A DNA stretch of 64,000 nt from Bacteroidia bacterium (GCA_030433355.1 JAUIMG010000009.1:48995-112994); one strand, 5' to 3'; shown: positions 28,134-37,419, counted from the stretch's first letter. Translations and numbers: made by a program. The notes: generated by a model not told the origin, from the sequence alone.

Positions 28134-28694
28134 ATGCTCCTTTACATTAAGTATATGGTTAGTTTGCGTTGTAAAATGATTGTAAAGGAAGAGCTACAGA
28201 AATTGGGCTTGCATTATGTATTTGTAGACTTAGGAACGATTGAGATTCTAGAAGATATAAGTAATCAGCAGAGAGAAAAGTTGAAAATAAATTTATCTAC
28301 TTATGGACTTGAATTATTAGATGACAAGAAAAGTATTTTAATCGAAAAGATAAAAAATGTGATCGTTGAAATGATTCACTATTCAAAAGAGTTTCCTAAA
28401 GAGAATTATTCTGATTTTATCAGCGAAAAACTTGGGTACGACTATACTTATCTATCCAATATTTTTTCTGAAGTAAAAGGTATTACAATTCAGCAATTTA
28501 TAATTATCCATAAAATTGAGAAGGTAAAAGAATTGCTGTTGTATGAAGAATTAAATCTTACTGAAATTTCACAAAAACTTCATTATAGTAGTGTTGCTCA
28601 CTTGTCTAATCAGTTTAAGAAAGTAACAGGTTTAACACCTACTTTTTACAAACAAATGAAAGCTAAGCGAAGAAGAAATCTTGAAGATGTGTGA
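28134..28694 (+). CDS. AraC-family regulator with HMA-like N-terminal domain
   Basis: The protein has 186 residues. The C-terminal ~100 form the double helix-turn-helix of AraC regulators (ISEKLGYDYTYLSNIFSEVK; then LNLTEISQKLHYSSVAHLSNQFKKVTG). The first ~65 residues (YIKYMVSLRCKMIVKEELQKLGL) have the beta-alpha-beta pattern of heavy-metal-associated domains, with the usual CxxC reduced to SxxC. Similar small regulators occur beside metal-resistance genes in Bacteroidota, but none is adjacent here. The start could instead be the ATG at 28155. Confidence 0.85.
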   Translation: MLLYIKYMVSLRCKMIVKEELQKLGLHYVFVDLGTIEILEDISNQQREKLKINLSTYGLELLDDKKSILIEKIKNVIVEMIHYSKEFPKENYSDFISEKLGYDYTYLSNIFSEVKGITIQQFIIIHKIEKVKELLLYEELNLTEISQKLHYSSVAHLSNQFKKVTGLTPTFYKQMKAKRRRNLEDV

Positions 28695-28837
28695 TTTGTG
28701 TAACATCTAGATTGTAAAGTGCAACGCTATATCTTAAATAGATAATGAATTTTATGATCTAAAATGACACTTATGATTTATCCATTCTTTGATTCGTTAC
28801 AAAATAAGAAATTAGTCATCTTACTTTCAACTTTGAT

Positions 28838-28859
28838 AAACTTCTTGAATTCGAAGTTT
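28838..28859. repeat. Inverted repeat upstream of the 28916 frame
   Basis: AAACTTC (28838-28844) and GAAGTTT (28853-28859) flank the 8-base loop TTGAATTC. There is no T run after it, so it is not an obvious terminator; it could be an operator or chance. Apart from this I see nothing in 28695-28915. Confidence 0.35.
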
Positions 28860-28915
28860 AATAGTTTAAGCCAGCCCTCTAAGCTATTATTGATAAAATT
28901 GAAATCACACTAAAA

Positions 28916-29158
28916 TTGTTGTCAAGTATACTTTTATCAATATTTCTTTTTGTAATTAATTTTTCTGTTATTGGAATCGTGAGGGGTGAAGTCCGCCTTC
29001 AACATATAAAAAAGTATCATTATGATTACTACGATAATCATCCGAATGATTTCAATCATAGACATTGGCATAATTTCAAACATGCTATTCAGAAAAGTTC
29101 TACCATTTTAATTTCTATTGCAATAACCGCAGTAGAAACATACTTTTTTATATTTTAA
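28916..29158 (+). CDS. Possible small membrane protein with His/Tyr-rich loop
   Basis: An 80-residue frame opening with TTG encodes two hydrophobic helices (residues ~2-24 and ~62-79) joined by a loop very rich in His, Tyr and Asn (KKYHYDYYDNHPNDFNHRHW). The amphipathic layout looks like a real two-helix membrane protein, and the His cluster could bind metal. Against it are the TTG start and the absence of a recognised family. It follows the AraC regulator on the same strand at 221 bases. Confidence 0.4.
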   Translation: MLSSILLSIFLFVINFSVIGIVRGEVRLQHIKKYHYDYYDNHPNDFNHRHWHNFKHAIQKSSTILISIAITAVETYFFIF

Positions 29159-29314
29159 TTTTTTTGAGGTAGAAATAGCAAGTTATAAAAGATTATCAGT
29201 GATTTATGTAAGCTTATTCACAAATTGTGTAATGCTTTAAAGTCAAACTTATCTCAACTTAGACTCAATTAAACGCCTTTACCAAAAGGTGATTTTTATA
29301 TTAAAACAGAAATT

Positions 29315-29431
29315 ATGTCTAAAGAAAAAGATGGTGGTAAAAAAGCCGAAAAGAAAACTGCTTTAAAGAATTTGAAAGAGAAAAGAGCTGATAAGGCAGC
29401 AAAGAAAAAGGAAAAGAAGAGTCAAGATTAA
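29315..29431 (+). CDS. Lysine-rich 38-residue protein
   Basis: An ATG-initiated frame encodes MSKEKDGGKKAEKKTALKN followed by a helix-forming KEKRADKAAKKKEKKSQD tail; more than 40% of residues are Lys. It ends 15 bases before the DgcN-like gene. Highly basic small proteins of this kind are frequent in Bacteroidota genomes, but I cannot assign a family. A low-complexity accidental frame is the alternative. Confidence 0.55.
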   Translation: MSKEKDGGKKAEKKTALKNLKEKRADKAAKKKEKKSQD

Positions 29432-29446
29432 ATAATTAACGAAATT

Positions 29447-30538
29447 ATGAGACAACAAGCCATTGTATACAGTGAAAATGAATTTGGAAAGATAGATGGC
29501 AAGGTAGCCAATGGCTTGGTTAGATACTCTGAAAAGTATGAAATAGTTGGTGTTATAGATAGTACTAAAGCAGGATTAGATGCTGGCGTTTATCTTGACA
29601 ATAAAGAGAGTGGCATTTTGATATTTAAAAGTATTGGAGATGCCTTAAATAAATTACACTATACTCCAAAGTATTTTATATATGGGATAGCTCCTTTAGC
29701 CTCTTACATAGATGCAAGCCAAAGAAATATTATTGTTTCAGCTATGAAAAAAGGCATGAACATTATTAATGGATTAGCTGAATTTTTAACGGAAGATAAA
29801 GAGTTGGTTGATTATGCTATGGATTATGGAGTTGAAATCCATGATATAAGAAAACCACCATTAAGGAAAGATCTTCATCTTTTTACAGGCGATATTCAAA
29901 ATGTTACTACACCAGTTATAACAATAATGGGCACAGATTGTGCCGTAGGGAAAAGAACAACAGCTGTGAAGTTGGTGCAAGCATTGAAGAAGCAAGGCCT
30001 AAATGCTATTTTTATTACCACAGGTCAAACGGGCTTATTGCAAGGCTCTAAATATGGAGCTGCTATTGATGTTTTAACTTCAGGTTTTGCAACAGGAGAA
30101 GTTGAAAATGCCATATTAGAAGCAGATAAAGAAAATCCGGATATAATAATTGTAGAAGGGCAGGGAGCTTTAAGTCATCCTGCATTTACTTCTTCAAGTG
30201 CAATTGTCAGAGGTGCAAATCCTAAAGCTATTATTGTACAACACCCACCAAAACGATTAAGCCGATGTGACTATCCAAAAATTGCAATGCCAACATTAGA
30301 GAGCGAGATAAAACTTATTGAAGTTTTTTCAGGGGCGAAAGTAATCGCAATTACCTTGAATCACGAAGGCATGACAGATGTAGAAGTAATGAAAACTATA
30401 ATAGATTATGAAGAGCATTATAAACTTCCAACAACTGATGTTTTAAAGTATAACTGCAATAAGTTAATTGGCAAATTATTTGAAGTATTTCCTGATTTAA
30501 TAAGTATAAAGCCACTTTTATGTCAAACCCAAGGTTAG
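29447..30538 (+). CDS. DUF1611 P-loop protein (DgcN-like)
   Basis: The 363-residue protein is a full-length DUF1611 member. It has a Rossmann-like N-terminal domain (residues ~1-145) and a P-loop NTPase-like domain with the nucleotide loop GTDCAVGKRTT (residues 162-172), then IIVEGQGALSHPAF. DgcN, the studied member, N-acetylates D-glutamate (and related D-amino acids) in a D-Glu catabolic pathway. Here the gene overlaps the following racemase gene by 19 bases, which supports a D-amino-acid role, though the exact reaction is inference. Confidence 0.85.
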   Translation: MRQQAIVYSENEFGKIDGKVANGLVRYSEKYEIVGVIDSTKAGLDAGVYLDNKESGILIFKSIGDALNKLHYTPKYFIYGIAPLASYIDASQRNIIVSAMKKGMNIINGLAEFLTEDKELVDYAMDYGVEIHDIRKPPLRKDLHLFTGDIQNVTTPVITIMGTDCAVGKRTTAVKLVQALKKQGLNAIFITTGQTGLLQGSKYGAAIDVLTSGFATGEVENAILEADKENPDIIIVEGQGALSHPAFTSSSAIVRGANPKAIIVQHPPKRLSRCDYPKIAMPTLESEIKLIEVFSGAKVIAITLNHEGMTDVEVMKTIIDYEEHYKLPTTDVLKYNCNKLIGKLFEVFPDLISIKPLLCQTQG

Positions 30539-31581
30539 AAATTAATCTTAAAGGGATTGCATCAAATACGAAAATTTTAGGCGACTACTATAAAACGAAA
30601 GGTATTATTATTTGTGCTGTTACGAAGGTCGTTTGTGGAAGTATAGAAATAGCTAATATTTTAGTTCAAAGTGGAATTGTTTTATTAGCAGATTCTAAGC
30701 TAGCCAATATCAAAAAGATGTTTTTAGCAGGAGTAAAGTCAAAGTTTCTTTTAATTGGAACTCCTATGCTTTCAGAGGCAAATGATATTGTTAAATATGC
30801 AGACATAAGCTTAAACTCTGAATTGGAGGTAATTAGAAGACTATCCTATTTTGCCATAAAAAGAAAAACAGTTCATCAAATTATATTAATGATTGAATTG
30901 GGCGATTTAAGAGAAGGAATACTTCCCAAAGATGTAGAAAGCATGGTTAAAGCTATACTGCTTTTAAAAGGAGTTAATTTAGTTGGCTTAGGTACCAATT
31001 TAGCATGTTTCGGAGGTGTTGTTCCAACGGAGGGAAATATGAATGAACTAATCTCTATTACAAAGTATATAGAGATTAGGTTTGATTTAAACTTTACATA
31101 TATTTCAGCAGGAAATTCAGCAAATTATGAATGGTTTTCTGCTGCTAAAGAAATTGAAAAAATTAATCAATTACGTATTGGAGAATCTATTTTCTTAGGC
31201 TGCGAACCATTATACAGGAAACCTATTTTAAAGCTCAATAGAAATATATTTACTCTTGTAGCTGAAGTCACAGAAGTGAAAGTTAAAGCTTCCGTTCCCT
31301 ATGGTGAAATTGCTCAAAACTTCTTTGGGCATAAGCCCGATTTTCCAGAAAAAGGTTTAATGGAAAGAGTAATTCTTGGAGTTGGACTTCAAGATGTTCT
31401 TATTTCTGGTTTAAATCCCTATAAAGATTTTGAAATATTAGGAGGAAGTAGTGATCATACTATAATTAATACAAAAGGGAATAAATTAAAAGTAGGTGAT
31501 GAAGTGAAGTTCAATTTAAACTATCCCGCTTTATTGTCTGCGATGACTTCCCCTTACATTTTTAAAGAATTTATACAATGA
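30520..31581 (+). CDS. Ornithine/alanine racemase-family PLP enzyme
   Basis: The 353-residue protein has the alanine-racemase N-terminal TIM barrel with the PLP lysine K36 (ICAVTKVVCG) and later FTYISAGNSANYEW and RIGESIFLGCEP, typical of the ornithine racemase (Orr) subgroup. That subgroup lacks the canonical catalytic-Tyr C-terminal arrangement of Alr. It interconverts L and D forms of an amino acid; ornithine or an acylated amino acid is possible. It overlaps the peptidase gene by 4 bases (ATGA). Confidence 0.87.
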   Translation: MSNPRLEINLKGIASNTKILGDYYKTKGIIICAVTKVVCGSIEIANILVQSGIVLLADSKLANIKKMFLAGVKSKFLLIGTPMLSEANDIVKYADISLNSELEVIRRLSYFAIKRKTVHQIILMIELGDLREGILPKDVESMVKAILLLKGVNLVGLGTNLACFGGVVPTEGNMNELISITKYIEIRFDLNFTYISAGNSANYEWFSAAKEIEKINQLRIGESIFLGCEPLYRKPILKLNRNIFTLVAEVTEVKVKASVPYGEIAQNFFGHKPDFPEKGLMERVILGVGLQDVLISGLNPYKDFEILGGSSDHTIINTKGNKLKVGDEVKFNLNYPALLSAMTSPYIFKEFIQ

Positions 31582-32261
31582 CATCAGAAGCGTATTGTAA
31601 ACAAGTTGAAGAAATGGATATCTCACACAAGTTATTAGAGAAAGACTTTCCAATACGAGAGAATAACTCCCCATTGATAAGTTTAAAAAATTCTTCTATT
31701 GACTTAGCTTATGAGCCATCGGTAATTAAAGACTATAAGTACATGGTTCGTAAAGAGTTAATAGGAAAGATCACTAGAATCAGTGAAGAACTTAAGCGGA
31801 AAGAAAAAACCTTAATAATTCGTTCTGTATGGAGGTCCTTTAAGCATCAGAAATTACTTTGGGATAATACTATAGTTTCTATGCAGAAAAAGCACCCCGA
31901 TATGAATATGGAAGAGTTAAGGGAAACGGTATCTTACTTTATTGCTCCAGAAAAAAAGTCAACTCATGCAACAGGTGGGGCAGTTGACGCTTTAATATAT
32001 GACAAAAAAACTTCTTCGATTCTTGATTTTGGCACAAACCAGGGCTTGAGAATAGATTTAAATAAAAAATGTTATCCTTTTCACCCAGATATTAGCAGTC
32101 TTGCGAAGAAAAACAGAGAACTTTTAATTGGATTGTTTGAAGAGGAAGGTTTTGTTTGTGATATTAAGGAGTATTGGCATTTTGATTACGGAAACATAGG
32201 TTGGGCAATTCAAAAAAAGAAAAAGCATGCGATCTATGATATTATTGGTCAGATAAGTTGA
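31578..32261 (+). CDS. M15D (VanX-type) D-Ala-D-Ala dipeptidase-like enzyme
   Basis: The 227-residue protein carries the zinc motif SxHxxGxAxD as STHATGGAVD (H130, D137), with the general base and third ligand in EYWHFDYGN (E198, H201). A conserved Arg-containing stretch (IIRSVWRSFKHQK) precedes it. VanX-type enzymes split D-Ala-D-Ala and some are used for peptidoglycan-fragment recycling. There is no signal peptide, so it is cytoplasmic. As third gene of the coupled cassette it would supply D-amino acids to the two upstream enzymes. Confidence 0.88.
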   Translation: MTSEAYCKQVEEMDISHKLLEKDFPIRENNSPLISLKNSSIDLAYEPSVIKDYKYMVRKELIGKITRISEELKRKEKTLIIRSVWRSFKHQKLLWDNTIVSMQKKHPDMNMEELRETVSYFIAPEKKSTHATGGAVDALIYDKKTSSILDFGTNQGLRIDLNKKCYPFHPDISSLAKKNRELLIGLFEEEGFVCDIKEYWHFDYGNIGWAIQKKKKHAIYDIIGQIS

Positions 32262-32431
32262 TTAGTAATTAATAGCATTTATTGTAATCTATTTAAGACT
32301 TCATTTTACGAAGAAATAGATTATTCAGAAACTATTGTTAAGAAAGCCTTCGGAACCACAATAAATGCGTCTATTTTTGCATTATTCTTGTAAAGATGAA
32401 TACCATTATTTTTTTTCACATAAATACATAA

Positions 32432-33511
32432 ATGAAGAAGCTTGATTTATATCTTATCAAGAAGTTTCTTGGTACTTTCTTCTTCTCTATAGCTCTAATC
32501 ATTGCAATCTCACTTGTTTTCGATTTCTCTGAAAATGTAGATGAGTTTATCCAAAAGAAGGTACCTACAAGGATGATTATCTTTGATTACTATTTACATT
32601 TTATCCCATACTTTGCCAATTTATTTAGTCCATTATTCATCTTTATAGCGGTTATTTTCTTCACCTCTAAAATGGCGAGTAATACAGAAATAATAGCTAT
32701 ACTAGCCAGTGGGATATCGTTTAATCGTTTCTTAAGACCTTATCTAATTTCTGCAATTATATTAGGCATATTATCTTTCTATTTAAATAACTTTCTTATT
32801 CCAAAGAGTAATGAGAAACGGCTAAAATTTAGGTACACCTATATTAAAAGAGCCTATAAAAATAAAGACAAAGACATACACTTGCAGTTAAATCCAAATT
32901 CTTACGCCTATATGGAGAGTTATTCCACTCCTACAAATATTGGAATCAAATTCTCTCTCGAAAATTTTAATGAGAATGGTGAATTAGAATACAAACTCTT
33001 GGCTGACTTTATTAAATGGGATACAACTAAAAACAAATGGACCATTCAGAATTATTACGAAAGAACTATTGATGGTTTAAATGAAAATATAACGAGAGGT
33101 TTAAGTAAAGACACTACATTGAATATGGATATAGAAGATTTTAATAGGAGGGATGTAGATGTTGAAATGATGAATTACTTTGAGCTAAATGACCAAATTG
33201 AAGAAGAAAAGTTTAAAGGTTCTTCCAAAGTAGTTTTATTCGAAATAGAGAAACACAAAAGAATGGCCTTGCCATTTGCTAGTATTATTCTAACCTTTAT
33301 AGGTGTTGCAATAGCTAGTAGAAAGGTAAGAGGAGGAATAGGTTTACATTTGGGTTTTGGGTTAGGTTTGAGCTTTGGTTATATCATGTTCATGAAAATA
33401 TCTCAGACATTTGCGACTAATGGCGGTCTTGATCCAATGTTGGCTGTTTGGATTCCAAATATAGTTTTTGGAGTTTTGGCTATCTATTTATTAAAGAAGG
33501 CTCCTAAATAA
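32432..33511 (+). CDS. LptF/LptG-family permease
   Basis: The protein has 359 residues, with three helices at the N-terminus (KKFLGTFFFSIALIIAISLVFDFSE), a periplasmic beta-jellyroll-like domain (residues ~120-265) and three C-terminal helices (LPFASIILTFIGVAIASRK). LptF and LptG form the inner-membrane part of the LPS exporter with LptB. The RGGIGLHLGFGLGLSFGY segment is typical of Bacteroidota LptG-type members. A possible TATTTTTG -7 box is at 32372-32379. Five envelope genes follow closely. Confidence 0.88.
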   Translation: MKKLDLYLIKKFLGTFFFSIALIIAISLVFDFSENVDEFIQKKVPTRMIIFDYYLHFIPYFANLFSPLFIFIAVIFFTSKMASNTEIIAILASGISFNRFLRPYLISAIILGILSFYLNNFLIPKSNEKRLKFRYTYIKRAYKNKDKDIHLQLNPNSYAYMESYSTPTNIGIKFSLENFNENGELEYKLLADFIKWDTTKNKWTIQNYYERTIDGLNENITRGLSKDTTLNMDIEDFNRRDVDVEMMNYFELNDQIEEEKFKGSSKVVLFEIEKHKRMALPFASIILTFIGVAIASRKVRGGIGLHLGFGLGLSFGYIMFMKISQTFATNGGLDPMLAVWIPNIVFGVLAIYLLKKAPK

Positions 33512-33517
33512 AAAAGA

Positions 33518-34234
33518 ATGAATAACTACAAAATAACCATACTCGTTCCAATATATAACGAAGAAGAAAATATAGAACAGTTTACAAAAGAAATGGACCT
33601 TTACTTAAACAGTACAAAGGTTCCATCCAAAGTTCTTTTTGTAAATGATGGTTCTACAGATAGAAGCCAAGAACTGTTAGAAGGAGTTTGTCAGTCTAAA
33701 GAACATTATCACTTTATAGAGTTAAAGAAAAACTGTGGCTTGAGTACTGCAATTAAAGCAGGTATTGATAGCTGTGATACAGAACTACTTGGTTATATTG
33801 ATTCGGATATTCAAACTAAACCAACAGATTTTAATTCGTTTTTTGAATTCTTCCCTGAATATGACATGGTCAATGGTATTAGAGCAAAAAGAAAAGATAC
33901 TTTGGTGAAAAAGCTATCTTCTAAAATCGCAAATTCTTTTAGAAGAGCGATGATTAATGATGGGATAGAAGATACCGGTTGCCCACTAAAAATTATTAAA
34001 ACTGACTATGCGAAAAGAATTCCATTTTTTGATGGAATGCATCGTTTTATAGCTGCATTAATTCAATTGCAAGGGGGGAAGGTAAAACAAATTCCAGTAA
34101 GTCATTTTCCAAGGTTTGCAGGAACAGCAAAGTACCATTTGTGGAATAGAATTAAAAAACCTTTCTTCGATACTTTCGCATTTCGTTGGATGCGTAGTAG
34201 ATACATCAATTATGAAATAAAAAATAAGGGATGA
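33518..34234 (+). CDS. Family 2 glycosyltransferase (DPM1/ArnC-like)
   Basis: The 238-residue enzyme has a GT-A fold: ITILVPIYNEEENIEQF, the nucleotide-binding FVNDGSTDRS, the metal motif as DSD (GYIDSDIQ) and the acceptor segment DTGCPLKI. It lacks C-terminal membrane helices, as in short ArnC/Dpm1-type transferases that put a sugar on polyprenyl phosphate. It is 6 bases after the LptF/G gene and overlaps the LAB_N gene by 4. Confidence 0.88.
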   Translation: MNNYKITILVPIYNEEENIEQFTKEMDLYLNSTKVPSKVLFVNDGSTDRSQELLEGVCQSKEHYHFIELKKNCGLSTAIKAGIDSCDTELLGYIDSDIQTKPTDFNSFFEFFPEYDMVNGIRAKRKDTLVKKLSSKIANSFRRAMINDGIEDTGCPLKIIKTDYAKRIPFFDGMHRFIAALIQLQGGKVKQIPVSHFPRFAGTAKYHLWNRIKKPFFDTFAFRWMRSRYINYEIKNKG

Positions 34235-34854
34235 TTTCGTCTGATATTCATGCTATTGGATATATAGCACAAGGACTTTTTTCTTCTCGTTTCTTAGTTC
34301 AATGGATTAGTTCTGAGAAAGAAGGAAAAGTAGTAGCCCCAACTTTATTTTGGCAAATCAGTCTAATTGCGTCCTTCCTTTTAATCTTATATAGCATACT
34401 TATCAAAGATTTAACCATACTTTTTGGTCAATTATTAGGCTATTACGTCTACATAAGAAACCTTCGGTTTAAAAATTCTTGGAGGATCCTTCCACTATAC
34501 TTTCGATATTTTGTAATTGCAGTTCCCATAGCGGCTGCTTTAGTACTTTTCTTTGGTGGAGAATATAGCTTCAAGACTATTCTAAGCACTCAAACAGATG
34601 GACTATTACTATTTTGGGGGCTAATGGGGCAATTAATTTTCTCTTGTCGTTTTATTTACCAATGGTACTACTCAGAAAAGATTAAAAAATCGGTCCTGCC
34701 TTTAGGTTTTTGGGTTATCAGTATACTAGGCTCTTTAATTATATCTACTTATTCCCTTTATTTGAGTTTATATCCAATAATAATTGGACATATATTTGGA
34801 TTAGTGATATATAGCAGGAATATTGCACTTTACTACAAAAGTAAAAAGAGATGA
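34231..34854 (+). CDS. Membrane protein with two LAB_N (lipid A biosynthesis N-terminal) domains
   Basis: Each half of the 207-residue protein has the LAB_N signature. The first is IGYIAQGLFSSRFLVQWISS with LGYYVYIRNLR. The second is MGQLIFSCRFIYQWYYSEK with GLVIYSRNIALY. LAB_N domains occur as N-terminal parts of some lipid A disaccharide synthases and beside GT2/GT39 genes. A role in flipping or presenting a lipid-linked sugar is possible but unproven. ATGA overlaps couple it to both neighbours. Confidence 0.85.
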   Translation: MISSDIHAIGYIAQGLFSSRFLVQWISSEKEGKVVAPTLFWQISLIASFLLILYSILIKDLTILFGQLLGYYVYIRNLRFKNSWRILPLYFRYFVIAVPIAAALVLFFGGEYSFKTILSTQTDGLLLFWGLMGQLIFSCRFIYQWYYSEKIKKSVLPLGFWVISILGSLIISTYSLYLSLYPIIIGHIFGLVIYSRNIALYYKSKKR

Positions 34855-35816
34855 AAGTATTAGTTAGTGGTTGTGCAGGCTTTATTGGCTCGCATGTATG
34901 CGAAAGACTATTAGAGATGGGGTTTTCTGTGATAGGAATTGACAACTTTTCAAAGTTCTATTCACGAGAGATTAAAGAAAGTAACCTATCCTATCTAAAA
35001 AAGCACGCTAACTTCCATTTTTTCGAATTGGATATCAGGGATTTAAAAGACATTAAATCTAAATTAACAGAGAAAGTGGATTTGGTTATACATCTTGCTG
35101 CTAAAGCAGGAGTAAGGCCATCTATAATAGATCCAGAATCTTATATCGATGTAAATATCAAAGGGAGCCAGCATCTTTTACAGTGGATGGTAGATATGGG
35201 TTGTAAAAAAATGTTTTTCGCCTCTTCCTCATCCGTTTATGGAAATAATAAGAATGGTACTGCTTTATCCGAAAACCAATTGGATGGAGAACCTATCTCT
35301 CCCTATGCTTTCACAAAAAGGTCTACAGAATTGATGAATTATACTTACCATCATTTGTATCACATTGATTTTATAAATGCTAGATTCTTTACGGTTTATG
35401 GGCCAAGACAGCGACCAGATCTAGCTATTCATAAGTTTGTTAAACTAATAGATAGTAATCAAGCTATAGAAATGTATGGGGATGGCAGTACAGCAAGAGA
35501 CTATACCTACATAAGTGATACCGTTGATGGGATAATTAGTGGTTCCAAATATCTTTTAGAAAATGAAAATATATTCGAAACCTTAAATTTAGGAAATAGC
35601 AAACCAATTAAGCTGAGAAATCTTATAGGCACCATATACAAGCAAATGGGAGTTAGTCAAAATGTAGTTCAAAAAGAAATGCAAGAAGGCGACGTAAATA
35701 TAACTTTTGCTGACATTACAAATGCTAAGAAACTCATCGGATATCAACCTAAAGTAAGTTTGGAAGAAGGTATTTCAAATTTTATAAGATGGTATAAGAA
35801 TCTAAAGGATAATTAA
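34851..35816 (+). CDS. NAD-dependent sugar epimerase/dehydratase (SDR family)
   Basis: The 321-residue extended short-chain dehydrogenase has the NAD loop GCAGFIGSH (G7, G10, G13) and catalytic S/Y/K (SSSSVYG, then YAFTK). The substrate half carries VYGPRQRPDLAIHKF and GDGSTARDYTYISD, as in UDP-glucuronate or UDP-galactose 4-epimerases. It probably makes the nucleotide sugar used by the adjacent transferases. The start overlaps the previous stop. Confidence 0.9.
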   Translation: MKVLVSGCAGFIGSHVCERLLEMGFSVIGIDNFSKFYSREIKESNLSYLKKHANFHFFELDIRDLKDIKSKLTEKVDLVIHLAAKAGVRPSIIDPESYIDVNIKGSQHLLQWMVDMGCKKMFFASSSSVYGNNKNGTALSENQLDGEPISPYAFTKRSTELMNYTYHHLYHIDFINARFFTVYGPRQRPDLAIHKFVKLIDSNQAIEMYGDGSTARDYTYISDTVDGIISGSKYLLENENIFETLNLGNSKPIKLRNLIGTIYKQMGVSQNVVQKEMQEGDVNITFADITNAKKLIGYQPKVSLEEGISNFIRWYKNLKDN

Positions 35817-35823
35817 GGTTAAA

Positions 35824-37419
35824 ATGAAAACCCATCATCAAATTCTGCTTCTTGTACTTATATGTATTTGTACCTTCTTTGTGCATTTAAATGAATACTT
35901 CCCCGACTTGATGGAGAGCAGGAACTTTATTACTGCCAGGGAGATGATTCAAGAAGGAAATTGGTGGAATACCACCATGAATCTAGAACCAAGACTTGAA
36001 AAGCCACCACTGCCAACATGGTTAACAGCATTGTCTATAAAGTACTTGGGAAGCATGGATAGTCTATTTGTACTTAGATTTCCTGCTGCTTTATCTGCCA
36101 TGTTTATGGTTTTTTTCTTTTTCGGCTTAATAAAGACTTTAAGTTCTGAAAAGTATCTACCATTGATTGGTGGGGCTGTAATGGCCACAAGTCTCTTAAT
36201 TATTCAGCAAGCAAGAACTAATAGTTGGGATATTTATACCCATGTTTTTATGGTTGGAAGTATTTGGCAGCTCTTAGTTTCTTTTAAAACGAACACATTT
36301 AGAAATCTATTATTTGCCACCTTATTTATGGGACTATCCATTTTAAGTAAGGGTCCGGTTTCTCTTTATGCATTATGGATACCATTTCTTATAGCTTATG
36401 GTATTGGATTTGGCTTTAATTCATTGAAGTTAAATTGGAAAAAGGTAGGTTTTGTAGTCCTTTTCGGACTTTTAATTGGTTTTTCATGGAATATTATTAT
36501 CCATATTACAGAAACTGCAGCATCTGAATTTGTAATAAATAAGGAAACTACCTCATGGGGCAATAGACATGTGAGACCGTTCTACTTTTACCTTCATTTT
36601 CCAATTTATATAGGTATATGGGCTGTTTTTATGATAAGTGCATTATTTTATAAATATGCTTCTACTTTAATAGGTCGTTTTGGAAACTACCGATTTATGA
36701 TTTTTTGGACTTTAATAAGCGTTCTATTGCTTTCCTTAATTCCAACTAAAAAAGAGCGCTATTTATTACCTGCTTTGATTCCGATGGCACTAACGGCAAG
36801 CTATGTTATCTATGGGCTTATTAAAAAAGCAGAAAAGGGGCAACTAATAAAATGGGATAAATTAGTGTTGACCATTTTTTCCGTAATTGTTGGTCTTGCA
36901 GCTATAAGTTTACCTATTATTTTATATTTAATTTCAGAAAAAGGGCTTGATTTACTTACCCTATTAAGTTCGGTATTTGTCGCTATTTTGGGAGTATCTG
37001 GACTGTACTTTTGGTTAAAGAAAAATGTAAAGTTTCAGTTTATCAATACTATTCTTTTGGTTTGTGTATTCTGTTTAGGCTTGATACCTAAATCAGAAGA
37101 AATATTTTATCATTACGATGCGTTTAATGGACTTGAATCTATAAAAAACACGGAAGAAATAAAGAATAATAGTATCTACACACAATCTACAGAAACAGAT
37201 CCAAGGATAGTATGGCAAATTGGAAAACCAACCAGACCAATTTCCACTATTGATTTAAGCGATTATTCAAATTATCCATTGGTTCTAATATCGATAGATA
37301 CAATTGTTAATGTTTTGCCAGATAGTTTACTTTCTAGCAGAGAGGTAAAACATATTGGTAAATTTGATTTCTTCAGAAAAAAAACTAAATGGAAAGCAAG
37401 AGTGAATCTAATCAAATGA
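35824..37419 (+). CDS. ArnT-like lipid-linked sugar transferase (GT39/83-type)
   Basis: The 531-residue polytopic protein has about 12 helices. The N-terminal periplasmic loop EYFPDLMESRNFITAREMIQEG, followed by NLEPRLEKPPLPTWLTAL, is the hallmark of ArnT/PMT-type transferases that move a sugar from undecaprenyl phosphate to lipid A or a protein. A smaller C-terminal periplasmic domain follows. Combined with the GT2, LAB_N and epimerase genes this predicts lipid A or lipid-linked glycan decoration. The stop overlaps the next start (ATGA). Confidence 0.87.
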   Translation: MKTHHQILLLVLICICTFFVHLNEYFPDLMESRNFITAREMIQEGNWWNTTMNLEPRLEKPPLPTWLTALSIKYLGSMDSLFVLRFPAALSAMFMVFFFFGLIKTLSSEKYLPLIGGAVMATSLLIIQQARTNSWDIYTHVFMVGSIWQLLVSFKTNTFRNLLFATLFMGLSILSKGPVSLYALWIPFLIAYGIGFGFNSLKLNWKKVGFVVLFGLLIGFSWNIIIHITETAASEFVINKETTSWGNRHVRPFYFYLHFPIYIGIWAVFMISALFYKYASTLIGRFGNYRFMIFWTLISVLLLSLIPTKKERYLLPALIPMALTASYVIYGLIKKAEKGQLIKWDKLVLTIFSVIVGLAAISLPIILYLISEKGLDLLTLLSSVFVAILGVSGLYFWLKKNVKFQFINTILLVCVFCLGLIPKSEEIFYHYDAFNGLESIKNTEEIKNNSIYTQSTETDPRIVWQIGKPTRPISTIDLSDYSNYPLVLISIDTIVNVLPDSLLSSREVKHIGKFDFFRKKTKWKARVNLIK

